From contig JAHZAR010000014.1 in NCBI GenBank assembly GCA_019423835.1, positions 1-8,643 on the forward strand: a stretch of DNA of 8,643 nt. Reading direction: 5' to 3'. How positions within the stretch are numbered: position 1 is the stretch's first letter; each line of letters starts with the position of its first letter. The translations under genes were made by a program, and so were the position numbers. Below the pieces are notes generated by a model that searched no databases, had not been told where the DNA came from, and saw only the letters and a list, made by a program, of their open reading frames with translations. Below are positions 1-6,203 of the stretch, in pieces. The DNA is from Clostridiales bacterium. Lineage in GTDB: Bacteria > Bacillota > Clostridia > Lachnospirales > Lachnospiraceae.

Positions 1-20
1 CCCTGACATGCCCCCATAGA

Positions 21-110
21 AAACAAAAAAACTGTAACCATATGAGTCTGGCAGGCCCAGTCCTTTCTCCGAAAGATCTGGGCCTGCCAGACTCATATGG
101 TTACAGTTTT
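21..110 (-). terminator. Very long perfect hairpin terminator after xerD
   Basis: The arms 28-60 and 78-110 are perfect reverse complements over 33 bp, with no mismatch. The 17-nt centre (61-77) can form a further 5-bp stem (63-67 with 71-75) closed by a 3-nt loop. Read on the minus strand, the hairpin begins 35 bp after the xerD stop codon and runs into six T residues, a G and more T (30-21). That is the layout of a Rho-independent terminator. On the plus strand the right arm ends in TTTT, so weak bidirectional action is possible. The stem is far longer than an ordinary terminator, so it may also be a dispersed intergenic repeat that supplies termination. Confidence 0.8.
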
Positions 111-145
111 CATTGTCTGTCTGATAATTGTGATCTGTCTTTTCG

Positions 146-1009
146 CTACTCCTTGGCTGTCTGTGAACCGTGCAGATAGGCAGCATACATCTGGGTAGTG
201 GCCATATCCGAATGTCCCAGTATCTGCTGCACTGCCTTCATATCAGCCCCGCTGCTGATCAGATGTGCCGCAAAGGAATGGCGCAGTGTGTGCGGCGTGA
301 TGTCTGTCTGAATCCCCGCCTTTTCCCCGTAGTACTTGATAATCTTCCAGAAGCCCTGACGGCTCATCTGTCCTCCGCTGCAGTTTACAAACAGCCAGTC
401 CGACTCTTTCTTTTTTGTAAGCTCCGGCCTGGAATGTTTCAGATAGTCGTCCAGGGCTTTTTTCGCCACGCGCCCGAATGGGATGGTTCTCTCCCTGCCG
501 CTGTCGCTGCATGTGATAAAGCCGATGGTCATATTGATGTGGTGCAAATTCAGGTTCATCAGCTCGGAAACTCTGATTCCCGTGGCATAGAGAAGCTCCA
601 GCATCGCCTTGTCCCGAATTTCCTTCGGGGTTCTGCCGTCCGGCTGGTTCAAAAGCCTCGTAACCTCCTCCACTGACAGGATGGACGGAGCTTTTTTTTC
701 GATTTTAGGCGCCCGAATCAGCTCTGCCGGGTTCCTTCTCACCTGCCCCTCTGTGCTCTCATAATGAAAAAATGCCTTAATAGATGCCAGCATCCGGGAG
801 ATAGTTGCGGCAGCCTTTCCCTCCCTCTCCAGAAAAAGGATGTAGGAATCCAGGCTGGTTCTGGTCACCTTTCCAGCCTCTGTCACTCCTCTGTCCTCCA
901 TATAGGATGCGAACTGCAGCAAATCGCGTCTGTACGAGAGAATCGTATTCTGAGACATTTTCTTTATGTCCCGCAGATATCCGACAAACTTCTCCACCTC
1001 ATCAAACAT
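146..1009 (-). CDS. xerD: XerD-like tyrosine site-specific recombinase
   Basis: This 287-residue tyrosine recombinase is slightly shorter than the usual 295-300. The family cuts and rejoins DNA at dif-type sites, and XerC/XerD resolve chromosome dimers before division. An N-terminal SAM-like core-binding domain (about residues 3-85) precedes the catalytic domain (about 107-280). Visible active-site residues are Arg146 (ATGIRVSEL), His240 and Arg243 (HTLRHSF), His266 (LGHSD) and the nucleophile Tyr275 (TTQMYA). The canonical lysine of the beta2-beta3 turn (GKGxKER in XerD) is not evident: the segment reads CSDSGRER and Asp169 sits where Lys is expected. The C-terminal tail after Tyr275 is short. 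The ATG at 1009 is preceded by AGGGG at about 7 nt. The gene lies downstream of spoIIM, as in Bacillus, but has its own promoter and terminator. It could be a XerD paralogue rather than the dif recombinase itself. Confidence 0.9.
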   Translation of the reverse strand: MFDEVEKFVGYLRDIKKMSQNTILSYRRDLLQFASYMEDRGVTEAGKVTRTSLDSYILFLEREGKAAATISRMLASIKAFFHYESTEGQVRRNPAELIRAPKIEKKAPSILSVEEVTRLLNQPDGRTPKEIRDKAMLELLYATGIRVSELMNLNLHHINMTIGFITCSDSGRERTIPFGRVAKKALDDYLKHSRPELTKKKESDWLFVNCSGGQMSRQGFWKIIKYYGEKAGIQTDITPHTLRHSFAAHLISSGADMKAVQQILGHSDMATTQMYAAYLHGSQTAKE

Positions 1010-1209
1010 ACTTTATCCCCTAATCGTTCCGTACTCTTTTGTCAATCCCTGCCTGTAATTCTTACGAAGCTGAAAACAGAAGCTGAAAAAAGCGGGGCGG
1101 TCTTCCTTCGCTCTCCTCTCGGCCCAAAGGGTCCTGCCTGCCCCCTTCCATTCTGCTTCTGACACAGTCTTTCCTCATAAAACAAGGCAAAAATCCACTG
1201 GTACCTACC
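1010..1209 (-). other. Untranslated leader region of xerD
   Basis: About 190 bp separate the predicted xerD promoter from the xerD start codon. I see no credible gene here: open frames crossing it have no ribosome binding site and run through the neighbouring terminator. An 11-bp direct repeat, gaagctgaaaa on the plus strand, occurs at 1066-1076 and 1079-1089 (13-bp period). I recognise no known riboswitch. Confidence 0.45.
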
Positions 1210-1238
1210 ATTATATATACATTTTTTGATAAAATCAA
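1210..1238 (-). promoter_or_regulatory. Predicted xerD promoter
   Basis: On the minus strand, TTGATT (1238-1233) and a perfect TATAAT (1215-1210) are separated by 17 bp, a good sigma-A match. Transcription would start near 1203, downstream of the spoIIM terminator. A 6-bp dyad (TTTGAT at 1225-1230, ATCAAA at 1234-1239) overlaps the -35 element and could be an operator, but no regulator is identifiable. Confidence 0.6.
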
Positions 1239-1282
1239 ACACATTTTTCCCACTTTCGACACCACATCCTGCCGATTTACAT

Positions 1283-1331
1283 AAAAAATACAAGATATTG
1301 TCCTGCCGCATTTTGACGGGGCAATATCTTG
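1283..1331 (-). terminator. Rho-independent terminator of the proC-Nudix-spoIIM unit
   Basis: The arms CAAGATATTG (1291-1300) and CAATATCTTG (1322-1331) form a perfect 10-bp stem. Partial extra pairing inside it joins 1302-1303 to 1320-1321 and 1306-1308 to 1317-1319. Read on the minus strand the stem is followed by TATTTTTTAT (1290-1281), a proper T-tract, about 50 bp after the spoIIM stop. An additional A/T dyad (AGAAAAAA and TTTTTTCT around 1340) lies just before it in the transcript. Confidence 0.75.
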
Positions 1332-1381
1332 AGAAAAAAATTTTTTCTGATTTTACAACTTTTGTATAAGCCGGAGCAAGG

Positions 1382-1978
1382 CTAACCCAAAAAAGTTGCT
1401 GCCGCACTCCCTGCCAGATGCATCCAGGCAGGATTCAGAAGGGATTCTGCCAGCGCTCCCGCTGCTGTAATCACCAGCAGAATCAGAAAGGCCGCTCCAT
1501 GGGTTCTCTTCTCCTTGCTGCTGCCCCACCGGAAAAGAACCAGAAGAACAGGAATATAAAACAGCCATTGGGGAAACAGAGAAAGAATAAAAAGCGGAAG
1601 TGCCAGAAAGCCTGCCTGCATGGTCAGGGCGGAAAGCACAGCTGCCATGGAGAAGCCAAGAGCTGCTGCTCCGAGGCACAGCCCTGCTGTCCCAAACGAT
1701 GTCATCCCTGCCAGCCAGAGGACTGCTGCCTGAATACATCTCTGAAACATGACAGAGACGGCCAGGGACGGTTCCGGCTTCAGAGAGTAACCGGACTGGC
1801 CCAGCCATGCCTGCCCGAGAGCTCCCATTTCCTCCTGTGCCTGGCCGGAAAGTCCGTTCATCCACACACTGCCTGCCAGTGAAGCCGCCGCAAAGCAGAA
1901 AAAAAACAGCACAACCGGATGAAGCAGGATCACGTCTGAAACACGTTTCATGTGTTCAACCCATTTCCTTTTTTTCAT
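1382..1978 (-). CDS. spoIIM: Stage II sporulation protein M (SpoIIM)
   Basis: This 198-residue, very hydrophobic protein has several membrane segments (about 18-40, 82-120, 122-150 and 160-180) and little charge outside the N-terminus and a basic loop near 152-160. SpoIIM is the membrane part of the SpoIID-SpoIIM-SpoIIP complex that degrades septal peptidoglycan so the mother cell can engulf the forespore. Family-like signatures are the Gly-rich GFSMAAVL region, LFPQWLFYIP (about 134-143, compare the usual PQNxxYIP), and LAESLLNPAW near the C-terminus (compare LESYxNP). Its place between a Nudix ADP-ribose pyrophosphatase and xerD matches the Bacillus order. The start is uncertain. The ATG at 1978 has only AGG directly abutting it, and the next in-frame ATG (1951) has no good binding site either, so translation may be weak. 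The identity is moderately secure because the family diverges quickly. Confidence 0.82.
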   Translation of the reverse strand: MKKRKWVEHMKRVSDVILLHPVVLFFFCFAAASLAGSVWMNGLSGQAQEEMGALGQAWLGQSGYSLKPEPSLAVSVMFQRCIQAAVLWLAGMTSFGTAGLCLGAAALGFSMAAVLSALTMQAGFLALPLFILSLFPQWLFYIPVLLVLFRWGSSKEKRTHGAAFLILLVITAAGALAESLLNPAWMHLAGSAAATFLG

Positions 1979-2033
1979 CCTATGCTGTTTTTTTCCGGTC
2001 TATGCAGTTTCCTGGGCTTTCCTCGTCCTGCCG

Positions 2034-2049
2034 GCGCCGCTGGCGGCGC
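2034..2049 (-). other. G+C hairpin at the Nudix gene stop codon
   Basis: GCGCCGC (2034-2040) and GCGGCGC (2043-2049) are perfect complements and reach into the Nudix stop codon. No T-tract follows on the minus strand, so this is not a normal terminator. It may stabilise the 3' end of the upstream part of the transcript or partly attenuate spoIIM. Role inferred only. Confidence 0.4.
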
Positions 2050-2633
2050 TATTTTCTCTCAGGCCCCCTGCCTCGGTATTTTACAGCGTAAGCCAGAATG
2101 GATGCCACTGTTTTTCCATCCGTCATCTTTCCTCCAGCGATCAATTCCAGAAGATCCTCCAGCTCCCACTCCTCCACCTGAATGTTTTCATCCGGATCCA
2201 GATGCTGGTGGGAGGGAATCAGATTTCTTGCCACAAACACGTCAATAGCCTCATCACAGAAAGCGATAGTAGTGTTGATGCTCAAAAGATATTCCAGATG
2301 ATCCGTCCTGAATCCCGTCTCTTCCTCCAGCTCTCTGTATGCGCAGTCAATTTTCGGCTCCTCCGGATAATCTAAAGCTCCCGCAGGAATTTCCAGCGTA
2401 TAGCGGTCAAGCGCATTTCTGTACTGACGTACCATCAGAAGCTTTCCCGCCTCCGTCACAGCAACCACAGCAGCAGCTCCGTTGTGATGAATATAATCCC
2501 ATTTTGCCTCATGTCCATTTACCTGAACTGTATCCTGATACACCTTCAAAATGGTTCCCTGGTACTTTAACTCTCTGTTTATCCTCTTTACCGGAATCTG
2601 AGCTCCCTGTTCCCTCTGATCCGTCATGTCCAT
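2049..2633 (-). CDS. Nudix hydrolase, probable ADP-ribose pyrophosphatase
   Basis: This 194-residue Nudix protein probably hydrolyses ADP-ribose or related nucleotide sugars to AMP and a sugar phosphate in the cytosol. After a short N-terminal strand region (RINRELKYQGTILKVYQD), it shows IHHNGAAAVV, VRQYRNALDRYTLEIPAG and the Nudix box at about 85-108, ending RELEEETGF with its metal-binding glutamates. The box is one residue longer than GX5EX7REUXEEXGU between the first Gly and RE. The open frame extends upstream to 2765, overlapping proC, but the extension is low-complexity and charged. The ATG at 2633 (MDMTDQ) is preferred because AGGAGAGG lies about 5 nt upstream and it gives the normal family length; 2627 is an alternative. 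It is 113 bp after proC and 70 bp before spoIIM, in one transcript. B. subtilis has nudF near spoIIM, which supports the call. Confidence 0.9.
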   Translation of the reverse strand: MDMTDQREQGAQIPVKRINRELKYQGTILKVYQDTVQVNGHEAKWDYIHHNGAAAVVAVTEAGKLLMVRQYRNALDRYTLEIPAGALDYPEEPKIDCAYRELEEETGFRTDHLEYLLSINTTIAFCDEAIDVFVARNLIPSHQHLDPDENIQVEEWELEDLLELIAGGKMTDGKTVASILAYAVKYRGRGPERK

Positions 2634-2681
2634 CTCTTCCTCTCCTTCCATTCCCTTCCCTCTCTCTTCTGCGGCAGACTG

Positions 2682-2739
2682 CAGCCGGGACAGCCCGTCT
2701 CTTTCTTTCCACTGCCCTGTTTTTCCAGGTTCCCGGCTG
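2682..2739 (-). other. Stem-loop between proC and the Nudix gene
   Basis: CAGCCGGGA (2682-2690) and TCCCGGCTG (2731-2739) form a perfect 9-bp stem, with a smaller CCTG/CAGG stem inside. It occupies the 113-bp spacer just after the proC stop. No T-tract follows, so it is more likely a processing, stabilising or attenuating element than a terminator. Confidence 0.45.
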
Positions 2740-2746
2740 TCTTTTC

Positions 2747-3544
2747 CTATCGCATATCCGTGCACTTTTTAAAGCAGGCATCCGCGGCCTTGATCACCGC
2801 ATTCCGGAATCCACATTCCTCAAGCGCTGACACTGCCGCAATCGTGGTTCCCCCCGGTGAACATACCTGATCCTTTAACTTTCCTGGATGCTCTCCCGTT
2901 TCCAGAACCATTTTCGCACTTCCCATGACCGCGCGGCCCGCCATACGGTATGCCGTATCCCGCGGGAGCCCGTACTTGACAGCGCTGTCTGCCAGAGCCT
3001 CAATAAACATATAGACATAAGCCGGGGAGCTTCCGCTCACACAGACAACTGCGTTTATCAGCCGTTCCTCCACCAGTTCCATGGAGCCGAAGGACTCAAA
3101 AAACCGACGGATGGTGTCCCTCTCTTTCTCAGAAAAACACTCTGCTTCATAGCACACCCCCGTCACACCCATTCCAACAAGAGCCGGTGTGTTCGGCATC
3201 GCTCTGACAATTCTTCGATCCTGCCCCAGCTTTTCCTTTAAATCCTGAATCGTAACCGAGGGAGCGATTGAGATAATAATTTTTTCGCTTGTCACCGTGT
3301 CTTTTATATCTGCGAGAACAGCATCATAATACTGAGGCTTGACAGCTAAAACTATATACTCAGCCATAGAGGCACAGGCTGCGTTGTCTGCAGCGCAGGC
3401 AACGCCTGTCTCTTCCGAAATTTTCTCTGCACGTTTCCGATCCGCATCGGTAAGCAGCAGCTCTTCCCTGTCAAATACCTGCAAAAGTCCCTTTAAAATG
3501 GCATATCCCATATTTCCCATGCCGATAAAGCCAATCCTCTTCAT
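2747..3544 (-). CDS. proC: Pyrroline-5-carboxylate reductase
   Basis: A 265-residue protein, the normal length for ProC. It reduces delta-1-pyrroline-5-carboxylate to L-proline with NAD(P)H, the last step of proline synthesis, in the cytosol. The N-terminal Rossmann motif GFIGMGNMG (about 5-13) is followed by LAVKPQ (66-71), RAMPNTPALVGMG (114-126), CVSGSSPAYVYMF (168-180) and the C-terminal dimerisation region with DQVCSPGGTT (225-234). All are family hallmarks and the gene appears intact. The open frame extends to 3613. The start at 3544 is preferred: GGAGG lies 8 nt upstream, while the ATG at 3550 is only 2 nt from it, and 3613 is practically at the predicted transcription start. No proA or proB is in the window. 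It leads a unit with the Nudix gene and spoIIM. Confidence 0.96.
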   Translation of the reverse strand: MKRIGFIGMGNMGYAILKGLLQVFDREELLLTDADRKRAEKISEETGVACAADNAACASMAEYIVLAVKPQYYDAVLADIKDTVTSEKIIISIAPSVTIQDLKEKLGQDRRIVRAMPNTPALVGMGVTGVCYEAECFSEKERDTIRRFFESFGSMELVEERLINAVVCVSGSSPAYVYMFIEALADSAVKYGLPRDTAYRMAGRAVMGSAKMVLETGEHPGKLKDQVCSPGGTTIAAVSALEECGFRNAVIKAADACFKKCTDMR

Positions 3545-3621
3545 TTTCATTTCCTCCAATCGCTGTTTTTCTGTCTTTCCTTCCTGCTGTCTGATACAGG
3601 AGATTTTGATCATCTGTTTTC

Positions 3622-3649
3622 ATTTTACCTCATATTCGTGCTCTGTCAA
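3622..3649 (-). promoter_or_regulatory. Predicted proC promoter
   Basis: On the minus strand TTGACA (3649-3644) and TAAAAT (3627-3622) are separated by 16 bp. The expected start is near 3615, giving a leader of about 70 nt. The promoter is flanked by an 8-bp inverted repeat, CATCTGTT at 3611-3618 and AACAGATG at 3665-3672. Confidence 0.7.
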
Positions 3650-3678
3650 GAATAGGAATACATGAACAGATGTTTCCC

Positions 3679-3743
3679 CAAAAAGAAAAGAGAGGGAGGC
3701 GCCCTCTCCGGCATCTGCCGTATGAAAGCGCGCTTCCCTCTCT
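3679..3743 (-). terminator. Rho-independent terminator of rny
   Basis: The arms 3689-3697 and 3735-3743 (AGAGAGGGA and its complement) are a perfect 9-bp stem. It continues after one mismatch with GCGC/GCGC and carries an inner CGGCA/TGCCG hairpin at its tip. On the minus strand the stem is followed by TTTTCTTTTT (3688-3679). It lies about 35 bp after the rny stop codon and separates rny from the proC promoter. Confidence 0.85.
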
Positions 3744-3778
3744 CAGAATTAACTGCTCAGAACTCAATTTGCCTTTAT

Positions 3779-5323
3779 CTACTTCGCGTAGTCTGTCACT
3801 CTTGATTCGCGAATTACATTCACTTTTATCTGGCCAGGGTATTCCAGTTCTGTCTCAATCCTCTTGGAAATTTCCCTTGCCATCAGTACCATGCCATCGT
3901 CGTTTACCTGCTCAGGAACGACCATGATCCGTACTTCACGTCCCGCCTGTATCGCGTAGGACTTATCGACTCCCTTGAACGAATTGGTAATATCCTCCAG
4001 CTGTCTGAGACGGTTCGTGTATGTTTCCAGTGTCTCTCTTCTGGCTCCAGGTCTTGCAGCCGAGATTGTGTCAGCAGCCTGTACAAGACAGGCAATCAGG
4101 CTCTGAGGCTCTACATCACCGTGATGGGCCTCCACCGCGTTGATCACTACAGCGGATTCCTTGTACTTTCTGCACAGGTCTACGCCGAGCTTCACATGTG
4201 TTCCCTCCATCTCGTGATCGACAGCCTTGCCTATATCATGTAATAAACCTGCCCTCTTAGCCGTGCGGACATCCACTCCGACCTCCGCCGCCAAAAGTCC
4301 TGCAAGCTGTGCTACCTCTATGGAATGCTTCAGTGCATTCTGTCCGTAGCTCGTCCTGAACTTCATCTTGCCAAGCAGCTTGACAAGCTCAGGATGGATT
4401 CCGTGAATGCCCACCTCGAGCAGTGCGGCTTCACCTTCCTCGCGCATCATGGTTTCTACTTCCTTCTGCGCCTTCTCTACCATCTCCTCAATTCTGGCAG
4501 GATGGATTCTGCCGTCTACAATCAGGCGTTCCAGAGCAATTCTGGCAACCTCCCTGCGGATTGGATCAAAACCGGAGAGGACAACCGCCTCCGGCGTGTC
4601 ATCGATGATCAGTTCCACACCCGTCAGCGTCTCAAGCGTCCGAATGTTGCGTCCCTCACGTCCGATGATTCGTCCCTTCATCTCGTCATTTGGAAGCTGG
4701 ACAACGGATACTGTCGTCTCGGCCACATGGTCAGCCGCACAGCGCTGGATTGCCGTCACTACATAATCCTTGGCCTTCTTGTCAGCTTCCTCCTTGGCCT
4801 TTGCCTCCAGCTCCTTGATTAGCTTGGCCGTGTCATGCTTTACATCCTCCTCCACAGATTTCAGAAGATATTCCTTCGCCTGTTCGGATGTAAAACCGGA
4901 AATTTTTTCCAGCTCCTGCATTCCCTTCTCGTAGAGCTCCTCAACCTCTGTGGTTCTCTTCCTCAAAGCTTCCTCTTTGGCGTTAAGCCCTGCCTCACGT
5001 TTCTCAATCGCTTCTGATTTCTTGTCCAGATTTTCTTCCTTGCTCAGTACGCGCCGCTCATAGCGCTGAAGCTCAGCTCTTCTTTCCTTTGTTTCTTTTT
5101 CAAGCTCATTCTTAGTCTTCAGTGACTCTTCCTTCGCCTCAAGGAGAGCTTCTCGCTTCTTTGTCTCTGCAACCTTTAATGCTTCATCTATTATTTCCCT
5201 TGATCGTTCTTCTGCACTGCCAATTTTAGCCTCATATGTCTTCTGGCGGTAGTTGACAGCCACAAACCAAGTAATAACAGCAACAATAACAGCCGTAATC
5301 AACGGAATTATTACTTGTGGCAC
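3779..5323 (-). CDS. rny: Ribonuclease Y
   Basis: A 514-residue protein, typical for RNase Y (about 520). It is the membrane-anchored endoribonuclease that starts bulk mRNA decay in many Firmicutes. The parts are in the standard order: one N-terminal membrane segment (about 4-23), a long charged Glu/Lys/Arg-rich coiled coil (about 30-190), a KH RNA-binding domain with the GxxG loop in RIIGREGRNIRTLE (GREG at 221-224), and an HD phosphohydrolase domain with H333 in LKHS and the metal-binding pair in LLHDIGKA (H362, D363). The C-terminus is the conserved YPGQIKVNVIRESR. The start codon is GTG (5323-5321), fixed by a strong AAGGAGG about 7 nt upstream and by the correct membrane anchor. It follows recA-recX but has its own promoter and terminator. 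Confidence 0.97.
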   Translation of the reverse strand: MPQVIIPLITAVIVAVITWFVAVNYRQKTYEAKIGSAEERSREIIDEALKVAETKKREALLEAKEESLKTKNELEKETKERRAELQRYERRVLSKEENLDKKSEAIEKREAGLNAKEEALRKRTTEVEELYEKGMQELEKISGFTSEQAKEYLLKSVEEDVKHDTAKLIKELEAKAKEEADKKAKDYVVTAIQRCAADHVAETTVSVVQLPNDEMKGRIIGREGRNIRTLETLTGVELIIDDTPEAVVLSGFDPIRREVARIALERLIVDGRIHPARIEEMVEKAQKEVETMMREEGEAALLEVGIHGIHPELVKLLGKMKFRTSYGQNALKHSIEVAQLAGLLAAEVGVDVRTAKRAGLLHDIGKAVDHEMEGTHVKLGVDLCRKYKESAVVINAVEAHHGDVEPQSLIACLVQAADTISAARPGARRETLETYTNRLRQLEDITNSFKGVDKSYAIQAGREVRIMVVPEQVNDDGMVLMAREISKRIETELEYPGQIKVNVIRESRVTDYAK

Positions 5324-5374
5324 AGGAGCACCTCCTTATTTAGTTTTCATTGTACATATCGATACAACACTACA

Positions 5375-5403
5375 ATTTTAAACTGTTTTATACACTATGT
5401 CAA
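5375..5403 (-). promoter_or_regulatory. Predicted rny promoter
   Basis: On the minus strand TTGACA (5403-5398) and TAAAAT (5380-5375) are separated by exactly 17 bp, a near-consensus sigma-A promoter. The start is expected near 5368, giving a leader of about 45 nt before the GTG. This fits steady constitutive expression. Confidence 0.8.
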
Positions 5404-5446
5404 GTATAATAGGAAGTGTTTGCTCTTTTTCGTAACTATCTCACAA

Positions 5447-5470
5447 AGGGGCAGACTGTTTTCTGCCCTT
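5447..5470 (-). terminator. Probable terminator after recX
   Basis: The segments 5447-5455 and 5462-5470 form a 9-bp stem (AGGGGCAGA with TCTGCCCTT, one G-U pair) with a 6-nt loop. On the minus strand only TTTG follows, so the T-tract is short and termination may be leaky. It lies between the recX stop codon and the rny promoter. Confidence 0.5.
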
Positions 5471-5508
5471 CTGTTTCTTTATTCACAGGACAAAAAGATA
5501 AACTGCAG

Positions 5509-6117
5509 TCATTTCTGCTCTCTCAGCTCTGCAATCACTCTGCGCACAGCTTCACAGGAAAAACCCCTGCGTATCAGATATGCCGCCTGCCTGGATATTT
5601 CTCTGGAATCGGCGTTTTCCGGATTAAACCGGCGCTTTGCAAGGAGCTTTCGCACCTGTTCCTCCTCGTCTACGGGATACTCCTCCAGCAGGCGGCTGAC
5701 ACAGTCCCGGCTGAGCCCCTTGCTCTTAAGGACTGAGGCCAGCTCAGCCCGGCTTTTCCTAGTTCCGTTCAGCTCAATAAAGTTTCTGGCATACTCCTCA
5801 TCATCAATATATCTGTATTTTTTCAGAAGCTCTATAGTATGCTCCACCGCCGGCTCAGGATAATGGCCGTCCCGCAGCTTTCTGCGAAGCTCCTCCTCTG
5901 TCCGGGCTGAACATTTCAGCCAGTAGACGGCCCTTTCTCTAGCCCTCCTGAATACAATTTCATGCAGAATCGCTTCATACTGCTCACAGGAAAGTTCTCC
6001 GCCCTCTTCTATACGGCAATGTCTGAGTTCTCCGTTATACAGGGCAAAAGCAAACTCTCCATCCAGAAAAACCCTGCTTCTGCGCCTGTCTATAGGTTCT
6101 ATCTTGTCAATCTTCAT
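5509..6117 (-). CDS. recX: RecX regulatory protein
   Basis: A 202-residue basic, helical protein with the three-helix repeats of RecX, including ALYWLKCS-like AVYWLKCSARTEEELRRKL (about 64-82), YIDDEEYARNFIE (103-115) and the C-terminal AAYLIRRGFSCEAVRRVI. The N-terminal extension, IEPIDRRRSRVFLDGEFAF, is the form common in Firmicutes. RecX binds RecA filaments and limits or modulates RecA activity. The gene lies 86 bp downstream of recA with no clear terminator between, so it is probably co-transcribed and SOS-induced. The ATG at 6117 is the only sensible start, because a TGA lies in frame 9 nt upstream. Its purine tract (AAGAGG) abuts the ATG with no normal spacing, which suggests inefficient translation relative to RecA. 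Confidence 0.92.
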   Translation of the reverse strand: MKIDKIEPIDRRRSRVFLDGEFAFALYNGELRHCRIEEGGELSCEQYEAILHEIVFRRARERAVYWLKCSARTEEELRRKLRDGHYPEPAVEHTIELLKKYRYIDDEEYARNFIELNGTRKSRAELASVLKSKGLSRDCVSRLLEEYPVDEEEQVRKLLAKRRFNPENADSREISRQAAYLIRRGFSCEAVRRVIAELREQK

Positions 6118-6150
6118 CCTCTTTCACATTCTCAGTATGAATGGTACCTC

Positions 6151-6200
6151 GGGAGCAGGCAGACGGTTTCCCGGCCCCTCCTGCCCTTCATCTGCCTCCC
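6151..6200 (-). other. Stem-loop in the recA-recX spacer
   Basis: GGGA and GGCAGA (6151-6154, 6158-6163) can pair with TCTGCC and TCCC (6191-6200), a 10-bp stem with a 3-nt bulge, just after the recA stop codon. No T-tract follows. It could attenuate or process the transcript and so lower recX output, which is inference only. Confidence 0.3.
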
Positions 6201-6203
6201 GGC

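Noticed and set aside
28..110. Insertion sequence or MITE ends
   Set aside because: The arms are almost contiguous (17-nt centre), no target-site duplication is seen, and the T-tract and position fit a terminator. A dispersed repeat remains possible.
1042..1407. Minus-strand open frame of 121 codons between spoIIM and xerD
   Set aside because: It overlaps the spoIIM 3' end and runs through the terminator hairpin, has no ribosome binding site and no recognisable protein features. A Fur gene, present here in Bacillus, is not encoded.
2634..2765. N-terminal extension of the Nudix protein overlapping proC
   Set aside because: It is charged and low-complexity, lacks a ribosome binding site at 2765, and makes the protein longer than the family. 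The start at 2633 has a good site.
4325..4822. Long plus-strand open frames opposite rny
   Set aside because: They mirror the strongly coding minus strand of rny and show no family motifs or start signals.
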